Of a stretch of DNA of 64,000 nucleotides, positions 32,422 through 43,448 are shown piece by piece. The stretch comes from Clostridia bacterium (GTDB taxonomy: Bacteria > Bacillota > Clostridia > Oscillospirales > Acutalibacteraceae). The stretch spans positions 1 to 64,000 of the forward strand of contig JAGBFF010000029.1 in NCBI GenBank assembly GCA_017936615.1, given 5' to 3'. Numbering within the stretch: position 1 is the first letter of the stretch; the number at the start of each line of letters is the position of its first letter. Position numbers and translations under genes: made by a program. A model generated the notes under the pieces. The model saw nothing but the letters and a program-made list of their open reading frames with translations, did not search any database and had not been told where the DNA came from.

Positions 32422-35256
32422 ATGTTGGAGAACCTGATCGTCAAAGGCGCGAAGGAGCACAACTTAAAAAATATCGACGTGACGATCCCGCGTGACAAGC
32501 TGGTGGTGTTTACCGGTGTGTCCGGTTCGGGCAAATCGTCGTTAGCGTTTGATACCATCTACGCCGAGGGACAGCGCCGGTATATGGAAAGTCTGTCCTC
32601 GTACGCGCGCATGTTTTTGGGGCAGATGGAAAAGCCGGAGGTGGAATCCATCGACGGTCTGTCACCTGCGATATCCATCGATCAGAAGACCACCTCGCAG
32701 AATCCGCGTTCCACGGTCGGAACGGTTACGGAGATTTACGACTACCTACGATTGTTGTATGCGCGCATCGGCGTGCCGCACTGCCCCAAGTGCGGACGTG
32801 AGATCCGTCAGCAGACGGTGGACGAGATCGTGGATCGCTTACTGGAGCTGCCCGAGCGCACGCGTGTTCAGCTGCTCGCACCGGTGGTGCGGGGGCGCAA
32901 AGGTGAGTGTCAAAAGGAGTTTGAAGCAGCACGCAAGTCGGGCTACGTCCGCGTGCGCGTGGACGGGTCACTGTACGATCTGTCCGAGACCATCAAGCTG
33001 GATAAAAACAAGAAGCACACGGTCGAGATTGTGGTGGATCGTCTGGTCATTTCGCCCGAGATCCGCGGCCGCTTGGCGGATTCGGTGGAGATGGCAACCT
33101 CGTTGTCGGAGGGTTTGCTGACGGTAGACCTGCCGGACAGCGGCGAGGAACTGACTTTTTCGCAGAACTATGCCTGTCCCGATCACGGGTTCAGTATGGA
33201 AGAACTGACGCCGCGGATGTTTTCGTTTAACAACCCGTTTGGCGCCTGCCCGAAGTGCACGGGTATCGGTATTTTTATGTCTATCGACCCCGACCTGGTG
33301 CTGGCGGATGAGAATTTGTCCATTCGTGAGGGCGCGATCCGCGCCAGTGGGTGGAATTATCTCGACGGCGGAACCATTGCCCAGATGTATTACGAGGGTC
33401 TGGCGGATCATTACGGGTTCTCGCTGGATACGCCGTGGAAAGAGCTGTCTGCCGAGGCAAAGGATATTTTGCTGTATGGCAACAAAGGCGAAAAGATCCG
33501 TATGATACGGCGGATGGAGTACGGCTCGGGCGAGTATTTCACGGCGTTTGAAGGTATTGTGAACAACCTGCAGCGCCGCCATCAGGAGACAAACAGCGAG
33601 TGGATGCGCAGCGAGCTGGAGACGTATATGAGCAAGGTGCCCTGCCCCGAGTGTCACGGCAAACGGTTGAAGCCGGAAAGCCTGGCGGTGACGGTGGGGG
33701 ATGTGAATATCGCTGATCTCTGCGACCGTTCGGTCACGGAAATGCTGGAGTTTATGCAAGGGTTAGATGCGAAGCTGACCGAGCGCGAGCATCAGATCGC
33801 CGATCGTGTTCTGAAGGAGATCCGGGAGCGGTTGGGCTTCCTGAACAGCGTGGGCTTGGAGTATTTGACGCTCTCCCGTGCCGCCGGCACACTGTCGGGC
33901 GGCGAGAGCCAGCGTATCCGTCTGGCGACGCAGATCGGTTCGTCGCTGATGGGTGTTCTGTATATTCTGGACGAGCCCAGTATCGGATTGCATCAGCGCG
34001 ACAACCAGAAATTATTGGATACGCTGCGCCGTCTGCGTGATCTCGGGAATACCCTCATCGTGGTGGAGCACGACGAGGAAACGATGCTGGCGGCAGATTG
34101 GATCGTGGATATCGGTCCGGGTGCCGGTGTGCACGGCGGCGAGGTCATCTGCTCGGGAACGGTGGATGAGGTGTGCGCGTGTGAGCAGTCGCTCACCGGA
34201 CAATATCTCAGCGGCAAGCGCCGCATTCCCGTGCCGGAGAAGCGGCGACCGGGAAACGGTCATGAGCTACGTGTTCTCGGCGCTTCCGCCAACAATTTGA
34301 AGAATATCGACGTGTCATTCCGCTTGGGTGCCTTTAACTGCGTGACCGGTGTGTCGGGCTCGGGTAAATCGTCACTTGTCAACGAGATCCTGTACAAGCA
34401 GTTGGCAAATAAACTTAATCGTGCGCATTGCCGCGCGGGTGCCCATCGGACTATCGAGGGAATCGAGGCACTGGATAAGGTCATTGCGATCGATCAGTCG
34501 CCGATCGGGCGTACACCGCGCTCCAATCCGGCGACCTATACGGGCGTATTTAACGATATCCGCGAGCTATTTGCTTCGACGGCCGATGCGAAAATGCGCG
34601 GTTATACCGCCGGGCGATTTTCCTTTAATGTGCGCGGCGGTCGTTGTGAGGCGTGCGAAGGTGACGGTATTCTGAAGATCGAAATGCACTTTTTGCCCGA
34701 CATTTACGTGCCGTGTGAGGTGTGTAAGGGTCAGCGGTATAACCGCGAAACGCTGGAAGTGCGCTACAAAGGCAAGAATATTTACGATATTTTGGAAATG
34801 ACCGTCGAAGAGGCGCGGGCATTTTTTGACAATATTCCGAAGATCGCGCGCCGCCTGCAAACGCTCTTAGATGTCGGACTGGGCTATATCAAATTAGGGC
34901 AGCCCGCAACCACGCTGTCGGGCGGTGAGGCCCAGCGCGTGAAGCTGGCGACCGAGCTGTCCAAGCGCTCCACGGGGCGCACCATCTATATTTTGGATGA
35001 GCCGACCACGGGCTTGCATACCGCAGATGTGGCGCAGCTGATCCGTGTGCTACAAACCCTGGTGGACGGCGGCAACACGGTGGTGGTCATTGAGCACAAT
35101 CTGGACGTTATTAAAAATGCGGATCATATTTTGGATCTGGGTCCGGAGGGCGGTAATCGCGGCGGTACGTTGATTGCATCGGGCACTCCCGAGGAGATCG
35201 TGTGCGTGCCGGAGTCGTATACCGGTCGCTATCTGAAGCCGCTGCTTGAGAAATAA
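32422..35256 (+). CDS. uvrA: Excinuclease ABC subunit A
   Basis: A 944-residue UvrA, the ATP-driven damage sensor. Two ABC halves, each with Walker A ([15 protein letters not shown] near 32-46 and [14 protein letters not shown] near 640), the signature LSGGE (about 492 and 832) and Walker B ([20 protein letters not shown]). Zinc-binding pairs CPKCG/ and CPECHG in the first half and CEACEGDG...CEVCKG in the second are intact. Length typical. Co-transcribed with uvrB. Confidence 0.98.
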   Translation: MLENLIVKGAKEHNLKNIDVTIPRDKLVVFTGVSGSGKSSLAFDTIYAEGQRRYMESLSSYARMFLGQMEKPEVESIDGLSPAISIDQKTTSQNPRSTVGTVTEIYDYLRLLYARIGVPHCPKCGREIRQQTVDEIVDRLLELPERTRVQLLAPVVRGRKGECQKEFEAARKSGYVRVRVDGSLYDLSETIKLDKNKKHTVEIVVDRLVISPEIRGRLADSVEMATSLSEGLLTVDLPDSGEELTFSQNYACPDHGFSMEELTPRMFSFNNPFGACPKCTGIGIFMSIDPDLVLADENLSIREGAIRASGWNYLDGGTIAQMYYEGLADHYGFSLDTPWKELSAEAKDILLYGNKGEKIRMIRRMEYGSGEYFTAFEGIVNNLQRRHQETNSEWMRSELETYMSKVPCPECHGKRLKPESLAVTVGDVNIADLCDRSVTEMLEFMQGLDAKLTEREHQIADRVLKEIRERLGFLNSVGLEYLTLSRAAGTLSGGESQRIRLATQIGSSLMGVLYILDEPSIGLHQRDNQKLLDTLRRLRDLGNTLIVVEHDEETMLAADWIVDIGPGAGVHGGEVICSGTVDEVCACEQSLTGQYLSGKRRIPVPEKRRPGNGHELRVLGASANNLKNIDVSFRLGAFNCVTGVSGSGKSSLVNEILYKQLANKLNRAHCRAGAHRTIEGIEALDKVIAIDQSPIGRTPRSNPATYTGVFNDIRELFASTADAKMRGYTAGRFSFNVRGGRCEACEGDGILKIEMHFLPDIYVPCEVCKGQRYNRETLEVRYKGKNIYDILEMTVEEARAFFDNIPKIARRLQTLLDVGLGYIKLGQPATTLSGGEAQRVKLATELSKRSTGRTIYILDEPTTGLHTADVAQLIRVLQTLVDGGNTVVVIEHNLDVIKNADHILDLGPEGGNRGGTLIASGTPEEIVCVPESYTGRYLKPLLEK

Positions 35257-35283
35257 ACTGTTACACGAAAGGAGGAAAACCGC

Positions 35284-36942
35284 ATGACGAGGTGGGAAGA
35301 ACTGTATCGGCTGTCATACTATACCGGCGTACAGATGGTGCGCTTATTTCATCGCATGGGGCGGTTTTTCACCTTGGTGTTTTTGCCCATTCGCCTGTTG
35401 CTTTGGCGCACGGGGAATGCCATGCGCCAAAAACGGGCGCGTCGCCGCATCCGCGAAGGCTTTGCGGGTCTGCGTCGCCGCTTCGGTGTCGCGGGTGACC
35501 GCGTACGCGCCGCGTGGCAGCGGCATCCGCTGCTCGGTATTTTGCAGGTTCTGTATCTGCCGATCCATGCGATACGGCACTATCACGGTGCGGCACGGCT
35601 GGTGGCGCATACCGTTGCCGGTTTAACGGCGCTTGCCGTACTGAGTGGTACGTTGTATTATTGGAGCGATACGACCTTTGCACTGGCATTGACGGATGAC
35701 AGCGGTGATGTGTGGGGTTATGTTTTGGATGAGCGTGTGCTTCAGGAGGGTATCACGCTGGCTAAGGAGCGGTTGGGTGAGGCCGCGAACGAGGTGTCCT
35801 TTGACAGCTCCTCAGCTATGTCGCTTCAGATCATCCCGCAGGTCAGCATTTTGGATAAGCACGAGGTCTGCGATCATTTGCTGGGGCAAACGAGTGTGCC
35901 GATGCAGGATGCCTGCGGTGTGTACATAGATGGCGTTTTGCACGGGGCGACGGGCAGTACCCGCGTTGCCCGTCAGATTTTGGACGAGATTCTGGAAGAA
36001 AGCGTGGAGGATGGCGAAGAGCTGGAGGCAGCGTTCGTGGAGACGGTAGAGCTTATCGACGGCGTTTATCCGGAAGAAGCCGTGCTGACCGAGGAAGACC
36101 TGAAGACGCTGCTTACCACCGAGACGGAAGAACAGAGCTATCTGGTGCAGCCGGGGGATACTTTGGTGTCGGTCACCGAAAAGAACGATATTTCGTTACA
36201 GGAGCTGAAAAAGCTCAATCCCACGATGGGTTTGGAATTGACCGTCGGGCAGAAGCTGATCCTCCAAAAGGAGGAGTCGCATCTGCGCGTGCAGGTGTCC
36301 GGCACGGTACAGTATGAGACAGAGATACCGTATACGGTAACGCGTATTCCCGACGCGACGATGTATGAGGGCACGGAAAAGGTGCGCGTGGAGGGAAAAA
36401 CCGGTATCAACTTGGTTACGGCGACGGTGACGAAGATCAATGGGGTGGAGCAGTTCAGTGTAATCACCTCCTCCAAGATCAAGCAGTTCCCGGTCATGGA
36501 GGTCGTCGCCTACGGTACAAAGAAAAAATCCAGTTCCGGCTACAAAGGCGGTGAGTACTCCAACGGATACTTCATATGGCCGACACCGTGTACGACCTTC
36601 GTGTCACAGCAATACGGCAACGAGGGACACCGTGGTATCGATATCTGGATGGATGGTATGGAAGGCGAAGATATTTTGGCGGTCGATGGCGGCGTCGTCG
36701 TGATGGCCGGCGAATATTCCGGTTACAAAACCTACGGCAAGTTTATCATTATCGATCACGGCAACGGCTATCGTACGGTGTACGCCCATTGCAGTAAGTT
36801 GTTTGTTAAGGAAGGCGATATCGTCAAGCAGGGCGAGCGGATCGCACTGGTCGGCAACACGGGCCGCAGCACCGCACCTCATTTACATCTTGAGGTTCAG
36901 CGCAACGGTGTGCTGATGAATCCGATGAAGTTTTTTAAGTGA
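35284..36942 (+). CDS. M23 metallopeptidase with LysM and G5 domains
   Basis: A 552-residue cell-wall endopeptidase. An unusually long, Arg-rich N-terminal part (about 1-100, with hydrophobic patches) precedes a membrane helix (about 105-127); then an unassigned region (128-280), a LysM peptidoglycan-binding domain (about 284-332, YLVQPGDTLVSVTEKNDISL), a G5 domain (about 335-410) and an M23 domain (about 430-548). Zinc ligands are H449 and D453 in HRGID and H535 of HLHLE, with H533 as catalytic partner. The domain order LysM-G5-M23 is common in Clostridia. AAAGGAGG lies before the ATG. It may be translated with the DUF1653 gene that starts 11 bases after its stop. Confidence 0.92.
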   Translation: MTRWEELYRLSYYTGVQMVRLFHRMGRFFTLVFLPIRLLLWRTGNAMRQKRARRRIREGFAGLRRRFGVAGDRVRAAWQRHPLLGILQVLYLPIHAIRHYHGAARLVAHTVAGLTALAVLSGTLYYWSDTTFALALTDDSGDVWGYVLDERVLQEGITLAKERLGEAANEVSFDSSSAMSLQIIPQVSILDKHEVCDHLLGQTSVPMQDACGVYIDGVLHGATGSTRVARQILDEILEESVEDGEELEAAFVETVELIDGVYPEEAVLTEEDLKTLLTTETEEQSYLVQPGDTLVSVTEKNDISLQELKKLNPTMGLELTVGQKLILQKEESHLRVQVSGTVQYETEIPYTVTRIPDATMYEGTEKVRVEGKTGINLVTATVTKINGVEQFSVITSSKIKQFPVMEVVAYGTKKKSSSGYKGGEYSNGYFIWPTPCTTFVSQQYGNEGHRGIDIWMDGMEGEDILAVDGGVVVMAGEYSGYKTYGKFIIIDHGNGYRTVYAHCSKLFVKEGDIVKQGERIALVGNTGRSTAPHLHLEVQRNGVLMNPMKFFK

Positions 36943-36953
36943 GGCGAGTCGGT

Positions 36954-37175
36954 ATGCAGCGCGAAGTGAACGTCGGCGGCATCTACCGCCATTTTAAGGG
37001 TAACATGTATCAGGTCATTGCTGTGGCTCGGCACAGCGAAACATTGGAACTGCTGGTGGTGTATCGTGCGTTGTACGGTGACGGTGATGTGTGGGTGCGC
37101 CCGTTGTCCGAGTTTACCGATACGGTGACGCGTGATGGCAAGGCGCAGTATCGGTTTGAAGAAATACAGGCGTGA
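36954..37175 (+). CDS. DUF1653 family protein
   Basis: A 73-residue protein of the DUF1653 family, recognised by GGIYRHFKGNMYQVIAVARH, the LLVVYRALYGDGDVWVRPLS segment and the terminal YRFEEI. Members are small SH3-like beta-barrels of unknown role. ATG 36954 has a GAGGCG site upstream; a GTG at 36939 that overlaps the M23 stop is an alternative giving 78 residues. Confidence 0.88.
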   Translation: MQREVNVGGIYRHFKGNMYQVIAVARHSETLELLVVYRALYGDGDVWVRPLSEFTDTVTRDGKAQYRFEEIQA

Positions 37176-37178
37176 GTC

Positions 37179-37207
37179 TTGCCGCGGATAGGCGTTCGTG
37201 GTATACT
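37179..37207 (+). promoter_or_regulatory. Predicted typA promoter
   Basis: TTGCCG (37179-37184), 17-base spacer, TATACT (37202-37207). Confidence 0.6.
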
Positions 37208-37253
37208 TACGGTGTAGGATCAGTTTTCAAAGAGATGGGAAGTAGTTAAAGTC

Positions 37254-39080
37254 ATGGCAAAGCGAGATAATTTACGAAATATCGCCATCATTGCGCACGT
37301 CGATCACGGCAAAACCACGCTGGTCGACCAGCTGCTGCGGCAAAGCGGCGTGTTCCGTGCCAACGAGCAGGTGTCGGAGCGTGTGATGGACTCCAACGAT
37401 CTGGAGCGTGAACGCGGCATCACCATTTTGTCTAAAAACACCGCGGTAATGTACGGTGACACCAAGATCAACATCGTCGACACCCCCGGTCACGCCGATT
37501 TCGGCGGCGAGGTAGAGCGAATTTTAATGATGGTCGACGGTGTACTGCTGCTGGTCGATGCCTTCGAAGGCTGTATGCCGCAGACGCGGTTCGTGCTGAA
37601 AAAGGCGTTGGGTCTCGGCAAGCGCCCCGTGGTCGTCATCAACAAGATCGACCGTGACGGTGTCCGCCCCGACGAGGTGATCGACGAGCTGTTGGATCTG
37701 TTTATCGAGTTGGGCGCAGACGAGGATCAGCTGGATTTCCCCGTTGTGTACGCCTCGGGACGTGACGGCTATGCGTCTACCGATCCGTCGGTGCGTGAGG
37801 GCAATATGCAGCCGCTGTTTGAGGCGATCTTGCAGCACGTGCCGGCCCCCGAGGGGGATGCCGAAGCACCGCTGCAGATCCTGTTTTCCAATATTGATTA
37901 TGATGAATACGTCGGTCGCGTCGGTGTTGGCCGTGTAGAGCGCGGCACAGTGCGCAACGGCCAGGCGGTTACGCTGTGTCGTGCAGACGGCACGACGCAG
38001 AGCTGCCGCATTGCCAAGCTGTTTCAGTTTGAGGGCCTGCACCGTGTGGAGCACGAAACGGCGTCGGTAGGCGATCTGATCGCTGTGACGGGCCTGACCG
38101 ATCTCAACATCGGTGAGACGGCGTGCGATCCGCTGTGCGTGGAGCCGCTGCCGTTCGTTCGTATCGACGAGCCGACGATCTCGATGCTGTTTATGGTCAA
38201 CAACAGCCCCTTTGCCGGTAAAGACGGCAAATACGTGACCTCGCGCAATTTGCGTGACCGCCTGTTCAAGGAGGTGGAGACCAACGTCAGTATGCGCGTG
38301 CGCGAGACGGAAACGACCGATGCGTTTGAGGTGTCGGGTCGCGGTGAGCTGCATTTATCCATTTTGATCGAAACCATGCGGCGACAAGGCTATGAGTTCG
38401 CTGTCAGCCGCCCGCAGGTCATTTACAAGCAGGACGAGAACGGCGATCTGCTGGAGCCGATGGAGCTGTTGATGATCGAGGTGCCGGAAAATTACGTCGG
38501 CGCGGTTATGGAAAAGCTCGGCTCGCGCAAGGCCGAGATCGTGAATATGGGCACGCGCGAGACGGGTGCCAGCCACCTGGAGTTCCGCATTCCGTCGCGC
38601 GGGCTGATGGGCTATCGCCAGCAGTTTCTGACCGACACCAACGGTAACGGTATTATGAACAGTGTGTTTGACGGGTATGAGCCGTATAAAGGCGATATCC
38701 CACAGCGTGTGCAAGGCTCGCTCGTGGTGTTTGAAACGGGTGAGACCAGCAGCTATGGCCTGTTCAATGCGCAGGATCGAGGTGCCCTGTTTGTGGGCCC
38801 GGCAGTGCCTGTGTATGAGGGTATGATCGTCGGTCAGTCCCCGAAGAACGAGGATATTGTTGTCAACGTGTGCAAGAAAAAGCACGTAACGAATATGCGA
38901 GCCGCCGGTTCGGATGAAGCACTTCGCCTGACACCGCCCACAGTGCTGTCGCTGGAGCAGTCACTGGAGTTTATCAACGATGATGAACTCGTTGAGGTTA
39001 CGCCGCACAGTATCCGTTTGCGTAAGCGGATATTGTCACGCGAGCTGCGTATGAAGGAAGCGGCGAAAAAGAAGGCGTGA
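37254..39080 (+). CDS. typA: Translational GTPase TypA/BipA
   Basis: A 608-residue ribosome-associated GTPase acting in assembly and stress adaptation. G1 [10 protein letters not shown] (about 14-23), switch [13 protein letters not shown]3 [15 protein letters not shown]4 NKIDRDG; then domain II, EF-G-like domains III and V, and the TypA-specific C-terminal domain with [17 protein letters not shown]. Length typical. Heads an operon: comEC begins within its stop codon. Confidence 0.97.
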   Translation: MAKRDNLRNIAIIAHVDHGKTTLVDQLLRQSGVFRANEQVSERVMDSNDLERERGITILSKNTAVMYGDTKINIVDTPGHADFGGEVERILMMVDGVLLLVDAFEGCMPQTRFVLKKALGLGKRPVVVINKIDRDGVRPDEVIDELLDLFIELGADEDQLDFPVVYASGRDGYASTDPSVREGNMQPLFEAILQHVPAPEGDAEAPLQILFSNIDYDEYVGRVGVGRVERGTVRNGQAVTLCRADGTTQSCRIAKLFQFEGLHRVEHETASVGDLIAVTGLTDLNIGETACDPLCVEPLPFVRIDEPTISMLFMVNNSPFAGKDGKYVTSRNLRDRLFKEVETNVSMRVRETETTDAFEVSGRGELHLSILIETMRRQGYEFAVSRPQVIYKQDENGDLLEPMELLMIEVPENYVGAVMEKLGSRKAEIVNMGTRETGASHLEFRIPSRGLMGYRQQFLTDTNGNGIMNSVFDGYEPYKGDIPQRVQGSLVVFETGETSSYGLFNAQDRGALFVGPAVPVYEGMIVGQSPKNEDIVVNVCKKKHVTNMRAAGSDEALRLTPPTVLSLEQSLEFINDDELVEVTPHSIRLRKRILSRELRMKEAAKKKA

Positions 39081-41164
39081 ACCGTCGCCTGATCCGACCG
39101 CTGTGGGTCGTCGGGATCACTTGGGCTGCGGTTTGTCTGGTTGGCGCGTGGCTGCCGGTCACCGTATTATGTGTCGCGACGGCTGGGTGCCTGCTATGCG
39201 CCGTGCTCGCACTGTGTATTCCCCGGTTGCGTCGGTGGCACGGTATGGTGTTGTGCTTACTAACGGTTGTGGCGGCTGCTTGCGTATTGTTGTATTGGCA
39301 GACGGCCCGGTATCTGCCGACACGGGAGTGGGAAGGTCGCGAGGTCGATGTTTGTGTTGAGGTGCAAGACAACGAAGCGCTGACCGAGTTGAAGGTGTTG
39401 TCCGGTGAACTGCCGGAGGGAACGCGTCTGCAGCTATGGTGGGAGCCGCTCGGCGCAGCGTTGGATCCGGGCGATGTGGTGACTGCCTCGTTTGAGGTGT
39501 ACGTGACCGAACACGAAGGATTGCCGATGCTGTGGGATCGGGCGGACGGTATGTGGCTTGCTGTGATGCCGACCGATCTTTCCGGCGAGGCTTGGAAGAT
39601 CGTCGAGAGTGATCTCAAGGATACTTCGTTTCTGCCGTCCTTACGGCGCGAGCTGGTTATTAGTATACAGAAGATACTTCCCGGCGACGTTGGTGCTGTT
39701 GTGACCGGGATTTGTCTCGGTGCCGACGAAAGGTTGTCGTACGCGGCGGCCGCGGATTTTCGCGCGTGTGGCGTGTCGCATTTGTTTGCGGTATCCGGGT
39801 TGCATCTTTCGGTGTTAACACAGGCGCTGCTATGGTTGCTGAAGCGGTTGCGCCTTCCGCGGCGGCTGCGCGGTGTGATCTGCGCTGTGGCGGTGCTCGT
39901 ATTTTTGTTGTTGGCAGGCGGGACACCGTCGGTGATACGCGCCGGTGTGTTGTGCCTTGTCGTGATCCTCGGAGATTGTGTGCGCCGCCAGGCGGACGCG
40001 CGCAATTCTCTGGGTGTGGCTCTGCTGCTGTTGTTAGTGGCCGACCCATTTGCCGTCTACGACGTGGGACTGCTGCTCTCTTTTTCGGCAACCTTCGGGT
40101 TGCTGTTCCTGTCATCAAAAATCAAGCAAGTATTGCTGAATATACCGATGAACGCAAAGCTAACGGCGGTGTGGGAGCGCATGGTGGGTGCTGCAGCGGT
40201 CACGCTGTCTGCTACGCTGGTGACCTTACCAGTGATGATCCTGTATTTCGGAGAGGTATCCTTGATCGGTATTGCCGCCAACCTGCTCATGACACTGCCG
40301 GCGGCGTTGCTGTTGATCGTTGGCTGGATCGTGATCGTTACCCTGTCGCTGGGCTTGTCCTTCGTGTATTATCCACTGTTGATGTTGCTCGGTGGGGTGG
40401 CCCGTCTCCTGATATGGGTTGCCACCGGCCTTGCCTCCCTGCCGTTCGCAACGGCGACAATAGTCGATACCTACCTGGTGGTCGGCGTTTTGGGAGGCCT
40501 TGCCGTGATCGGCATCGGGTGGCTACTGCTTCGCAGGCACGGCGTGCGCTTGGCGGCGGTGTTGTGCGCCGTGGTTTTGTGTGTCGGTGTGGGAGTCTAT
40601 CAATACCGTATGCGCGATACCGTGCGCTTTCTTGTGATTCCGGAGCAGTCGGATCTGGCGGTTTGTCTTCTCTACCGACGGCAAGCGATACTCGTTACAG
40701 CTCCAACCAAGGCAAATACCCTGTACGCAACGCGTGAGGCGCTGCAGCGTGCGGGGATCACTTCGCTGGATGCGGTGATCCTTCCGCGCGGAGAATGGGA
40801 TGGCGTTCCCTACGTACCTCACGTTTTGCGTGACTATTTGGGCAGTGCGGCGGTGTATCGCGGCATTGACGGTATGGTAGCGCTGTCGGAGGATACGCAC
40901 ATCTTGTTGCGTGGGTCGTGGTTGTGGGTGCGTTGCGGTGCGGTAGAAGCGGCGTTTGACTTGGAGGATACTGCTGCGTCGCTGACGGATGCCGCCGACG
41001 TGGCCTTTTGCACCGGTATGATGATGGAAACCGCCGAGGAAGCGGTGACGGTGGTGCAGAATGCGTTACCGTCATACACCGTCCCGCCGCACGGGATCGT
41101 CGTGCCACGCGACAAGGACGTTTGGATCTGGATCAATGACAGCGGTGAGCTGAGTATAAAATAA
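39077..41164 (+). CDS. ComEC/Rec2 family DNA-uptake channel with degenerate C-terminal domain
   Basis: A 695-residue polytopic membrane protein. An N-terminal two-helix plus OB-fold part (about 1-200) is followed by the Competence domain (about 205-480) with GICLGADERLS, the conserved HLFAVSGLHLSVL and GGTPSVIRA segments. The C-terminal ~175 residues align in position with the metallo-beta-lactamase-like domain of full ComEC but the metal motif (THxHxDH) is replaced by PRGEWDG, and the DVGQGD element by IPEQSD, so nuclease activity is unlikely. Start is GTG overlapping the typA stop (GTGA), with GAAGG just before. Genes for the rest of the competence machine are not in the window. Confidence 0.88.
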   Translation: MNRRLIRPLWVVGITWAAVCLVGAWLPVTVLCVATAGCLLCAVLALCIPRLRRWHGMVLCLLTVVAAACVLLYWQTARYLPTREWEGREVDVCVEVQDNEALTELKVLSGELPEGTRLQLWWEPLGAALDPGDVVTASFEVYVTEHEGLPMLWDRADGMWLAVMPTDLSGEAWKIVESDLKDTSFLPSLRRELVISIQKILPGDVGAVVTGICLGADERLSYAAAADFRACGVSHLFAVSGLHLSVLTQALLWLLKRLRLPRRLRGVICAVAVLVFLLLAGGTPSVIRAGVLCLVVILGDCVRRQADARNSLGVALLLLLVADPFAVYDVGLLLSFSATFGLLFLSSKIKQVLLNIPMNAKLTAVWERMVGAAAVTLSATLVTLPVMILYFGEVSLIGIAANLLMTLPAALLLIVGWIVIVTLSLGLSFVYYPLLMLLGGVARLLIWVATGLASLPFATATIVDTYLVVGVLGGLAVIGIGWLLLRRHGVRLAAVLCAVVLCVGVGVYQYRMRDTVRFLVIPEQSDLAVCLLYRRQAILVTAPTKANTLYATREALQRAGITSLDAVILPRGEWDGVPYVPHVLRDYLGSAAVYRGIDGMVALSEDTHILLRGSWLWVRCGAVEAAFDLEDTAASLTDAADVAFCTGMMMETAEEAVTVVQNALPSYTVPPHGIVVPRDKDVWIWINDSGELSIK

Positions 41165-41184
41165 TCGAGCGAGGAGAGGGTCTC

Positions 41185-42237
41185 ATGCCGTTATCGGAAC
41201 AGGAACTGAAGCTGCATCTGAAGCAAGGGGTGCCTGCACGGGTTTATTTGCTGTACGGTGAGGAGAATTATCTGACGGCGCACTACGCGGAGCAGGTTAT
41301 CCGCTTGGCAGGCGTGCGTCCCAACGACAGTCTGGCGGAGTTTAATATGCACCGCTTTGACGGACAGGAATGCTCGTTCGATGCGATCGAAGAGGCCGCG
41401 GAGGCGTTACCGCTGATGGCTGACCGCAAATGCGTGGCGGTTTGTAACTGCGATGTGACGTCGGTGGCGGTATTTGACCGCGCGATGGCACTGGTTTCGG
41501 ATCCTCCGGAGGAGACTGTGCTGATCTTCTGGATGACAACGCTGCTGTCCGAGGGTAAGCCGAACACCAAATGGCGCCAGTTTATCGACGCGGTGGATAA
41601 ATCGGGTATTTGTGTCTGTTTTCCCCGCAAAACGACGGAGGAGATCGTGCGGATGCTGTGTGCGGGTGCCAATCGTCGGCATTGTACATTGCGTCCCGAG
41701 GTTGCCCGCGAATTGGTAGAGCAGTGCGGCAACGATTTGAACCTGCTTCTCAACGAGCTGGATAAACTGTGCGCGGTGGCAGGCCACGGCGAGATCACCT
41801 CGGCGATCGTGGGTGAGGTTGCCACGAAAAATCTGAACGCGCAGGTGTTTGAACTGTCAAATGCCATCCTCAAGCACCACTACGAAAACGCCTACACGAT
41901 CCTGCACAAACTGTTCGCCAGCAAGCTGGAGCCGGTGGTGATTTTGGCGGCGCTGTCCGGCTCGTACACAGATCTTTACCGCGCCAAGCTGGCCGCTAAT
42001 GCGGGTCAGCGTGCGGAGACGCTGGTGGAGGAATTTGATTATAAGAGCCGTGCATTTCGCTTGAAATACGCGGCGCGCGATTGCAGCCGTCTGTCGCTGG
42101 AGTCGCTGCGCGAGAGCCTGGATATTTTGGCGCAGGCAGACCGACGGCTGAAATCCTACACGAGTGACAAGCGCACCGTGCTGGAGGAGACGGCGGCGAA
42201 GCTGATTGTGACCGCCAAGCTGGGCAAGATCCAATGA
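41185..42237 (+). CDS. holA: DNA polymerase III delta subunit
   Basis: A 350-residue HolA, the clamp-loader subunit that opens the beta clamp. VYLLYGEENYL near residue 20, the AAA-like N-terminal half, and C-terminal region with ILAALSGSYTDLYRAK and the LKYAARDCSRLSLESL segment are typical. It follows comEC by 20 bases, the usual comEC-holA order in Firmicutes, though no rpsT gene follows. GAGGAGAGG lies before the ATG; it overlaps rnmV by 4 bases. Confidence 0.92.
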   Translation: MPLSEQELKLHLKQGVPARVYLLYGEENYLTAHYAEQVIRLAGVRPNDSLAEFNMHRFDGQECSFDAIEEAAEALPLMADRKCVAVCNCDVTSVAVFDRAMALVSDPPEETVLIFWMTTLLSEGKPNTKWRQFIDAVDKSGICVCFPRKTTEEIVRMLCAGANRRHCTLRPEVARELVEQCGNDLNLLLNELDKLCAVAGHGEITSAIVGEVATKNLNAQVFELSNAILKHHYENAYTILHKLFASKLEPVVILAALSGSYTDLYRAKLAANAGQRAETLVEEFDYKSRAFRLKYAARDCSRLSLESLRESLDILAQADRRLKSYTSDKRTVLEETAAKLIVTAKLGKIQ

Positions 42238-42845
42238 TGGTCAAGCTGAAAGAGGCGGTTGTCGTTGAAGGAAAATACGATGCCATTCGTCTGAGATCGG
42301 TGGTGGATGCCACGGTCGTTACGACGGATGGTTTCGGCATTTTTCGACAGCCGGAAACGATGGAGCTGCTGCGACGATTGGCGGCGGCACAGGGGATCGT
42401 TGTACTGACCGACAGTGATGCCGCGGGCTTTTTGATTCGTGACCGTATCAGCAGTGCATTACCCCCCTCACAGGTGCTGCACGCATACGCACCGGAGATC
42501 GTGGGCAAGGAGCGGCGCAAGGCGGCGCCGTCCAAGGAAGGGCTGCTCGGTGTAGAGGGTATTGACGGTGAACGGCTGCTTCGCGCTTTGCTACAGGCGG
42601 GTGCGACGGTGGAGAACGTCGAACCGGCCGAACGTCCTGCCGCCTTTTTGACAAAAGCACGGCTGTATGAGGACGGCTTGTCAGGAAGAAGCAACAGCGC
42701 CGCTCTTCGGGAAGCGTTGCTGCGCGCTATGGAGCTGCCGCATCGGTTATCTGCCAATCGGATGATCGAGGTTATCAATGCGTTGCTGACCGAGGAGGAA
42801 TATCACACGCTGCTGCTACATATTAAAGGAGAAGATGACGTATGA
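42234..42845 (+). CDS. rnmV: Ribonuclease M5 family Toprim protein
   Basis: A 203-residue protein with an N-terminal Toprim domain: VVVEGKYDAIRLRS (catalytic Glu), TTDGFGIF and VLTDSDAAGFLIRDRI (DxDxxG). RNase M5 matures the 5S rRNA 3' and 5' ends in low-GC Firmicutes and has this architecture and length. The start ATGATG overlaps the holA stop; the stop overlaps maf by 4 bases. Confidence 0.88.
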   Translation: MMVKLKEAVVVEGKYDAIRLRSVVDATVVTTDGFGIFRQPETMELLRRLAAAQGIVVLTDSDAAGFLIRDRISSALPPSQVLHAYAPEIVGKERRKAAPSKEGLLGVEGIDGERLLRALLQAGATVENVEPAERPAAFLTKARLYEDGLSGRSNSAALREALLRAMELPHRLSANRMIEVINALLTEEEYHTLLLHIKGEDDV

Positions 42846-43399
42846 TTCGATCGATCGTTTTGGCGTCGGCATCGCCGCGACGTCGGGAGATCTGTGATAT
42901 ATTGGGAATTACCTACACGGTTTGTCCCGCACGTACCGAGCTGCCCGCCGATCCGTCGCTGACAGCGGCAGAGGCTATTTTGCAGGTGGCGCGCGGCAAA
43001 GCAGAGGAGGTAGCGGCGGTGTACCCGAACGATATCGTGCTGGGCGCGGATACGGCTGTGGTGGTGGACGATCGGATCCTCGGTAAGCCGCGCGATGCGG
43101 CAGAGGCGAAGGAGATGCTACGGCTGATCTCCGGCCGGACACATCAGGTCATTACTGCGGTATGGGTCTGTGGCGAGGGGTATAACGACGGGTTTGCCGA
43201 TCACGCCGACGTCACGTTTTTTCCGATGACCTCGGAGGATATCGATGCGTACGTAGCGTCGGGCGAGCCGATGGACAAGGCCGGCGCGTATGCGATACAA
43301 GGCATCGGTGCACGCCATATTCGGGGGATCAGCGGTGATTTTTATACCGTGATGGGTCTTCCCTGCGGAAGATTGCTCCGTTTTTTGGAGCATCGCTGA
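42842..43399 (+). CDS. Maf-family nucleoside triphosphate pyrophosphatase
   Basis: A 185-residue Maf protein, hydrolysing non-canonical or pyrimidine nucleoside triphosphates (dTTP/UTP type). Signature IVLASASPRRREIC at the N-terminus, AVARGKAEEVA-like KAEEVAA segment, VLGADTAVVVDDRILGKP, SGRTHQVITAV and KAGAYAIQGIGA are intact. Overlap of 4 bases with rnmV makes it the end of the typA-maf operon. No clear terminator follows. Confidence 0.95.
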   Translation: MIRSIVLASASPRRREICDILGITYTVCPARTELPADPSLTAAEAILQVARGKAEEVAAVYPNDIVLGADTAVVVDDRILGKPRDAAEAKEMLRLISGRTHQVITAVWVCGEGYNDGFADHADVTFFPMTSEDIDAYVASGEPMDKAGAYAIQGIGARHIRGISGDFYTVMGLPCGRLLRFLEHR

Positions 43400-43448
43400 T
43401 TTTTAATCCGAAATTCGACAGATTTCTACAGAAAAGGATGCGGTAGTA

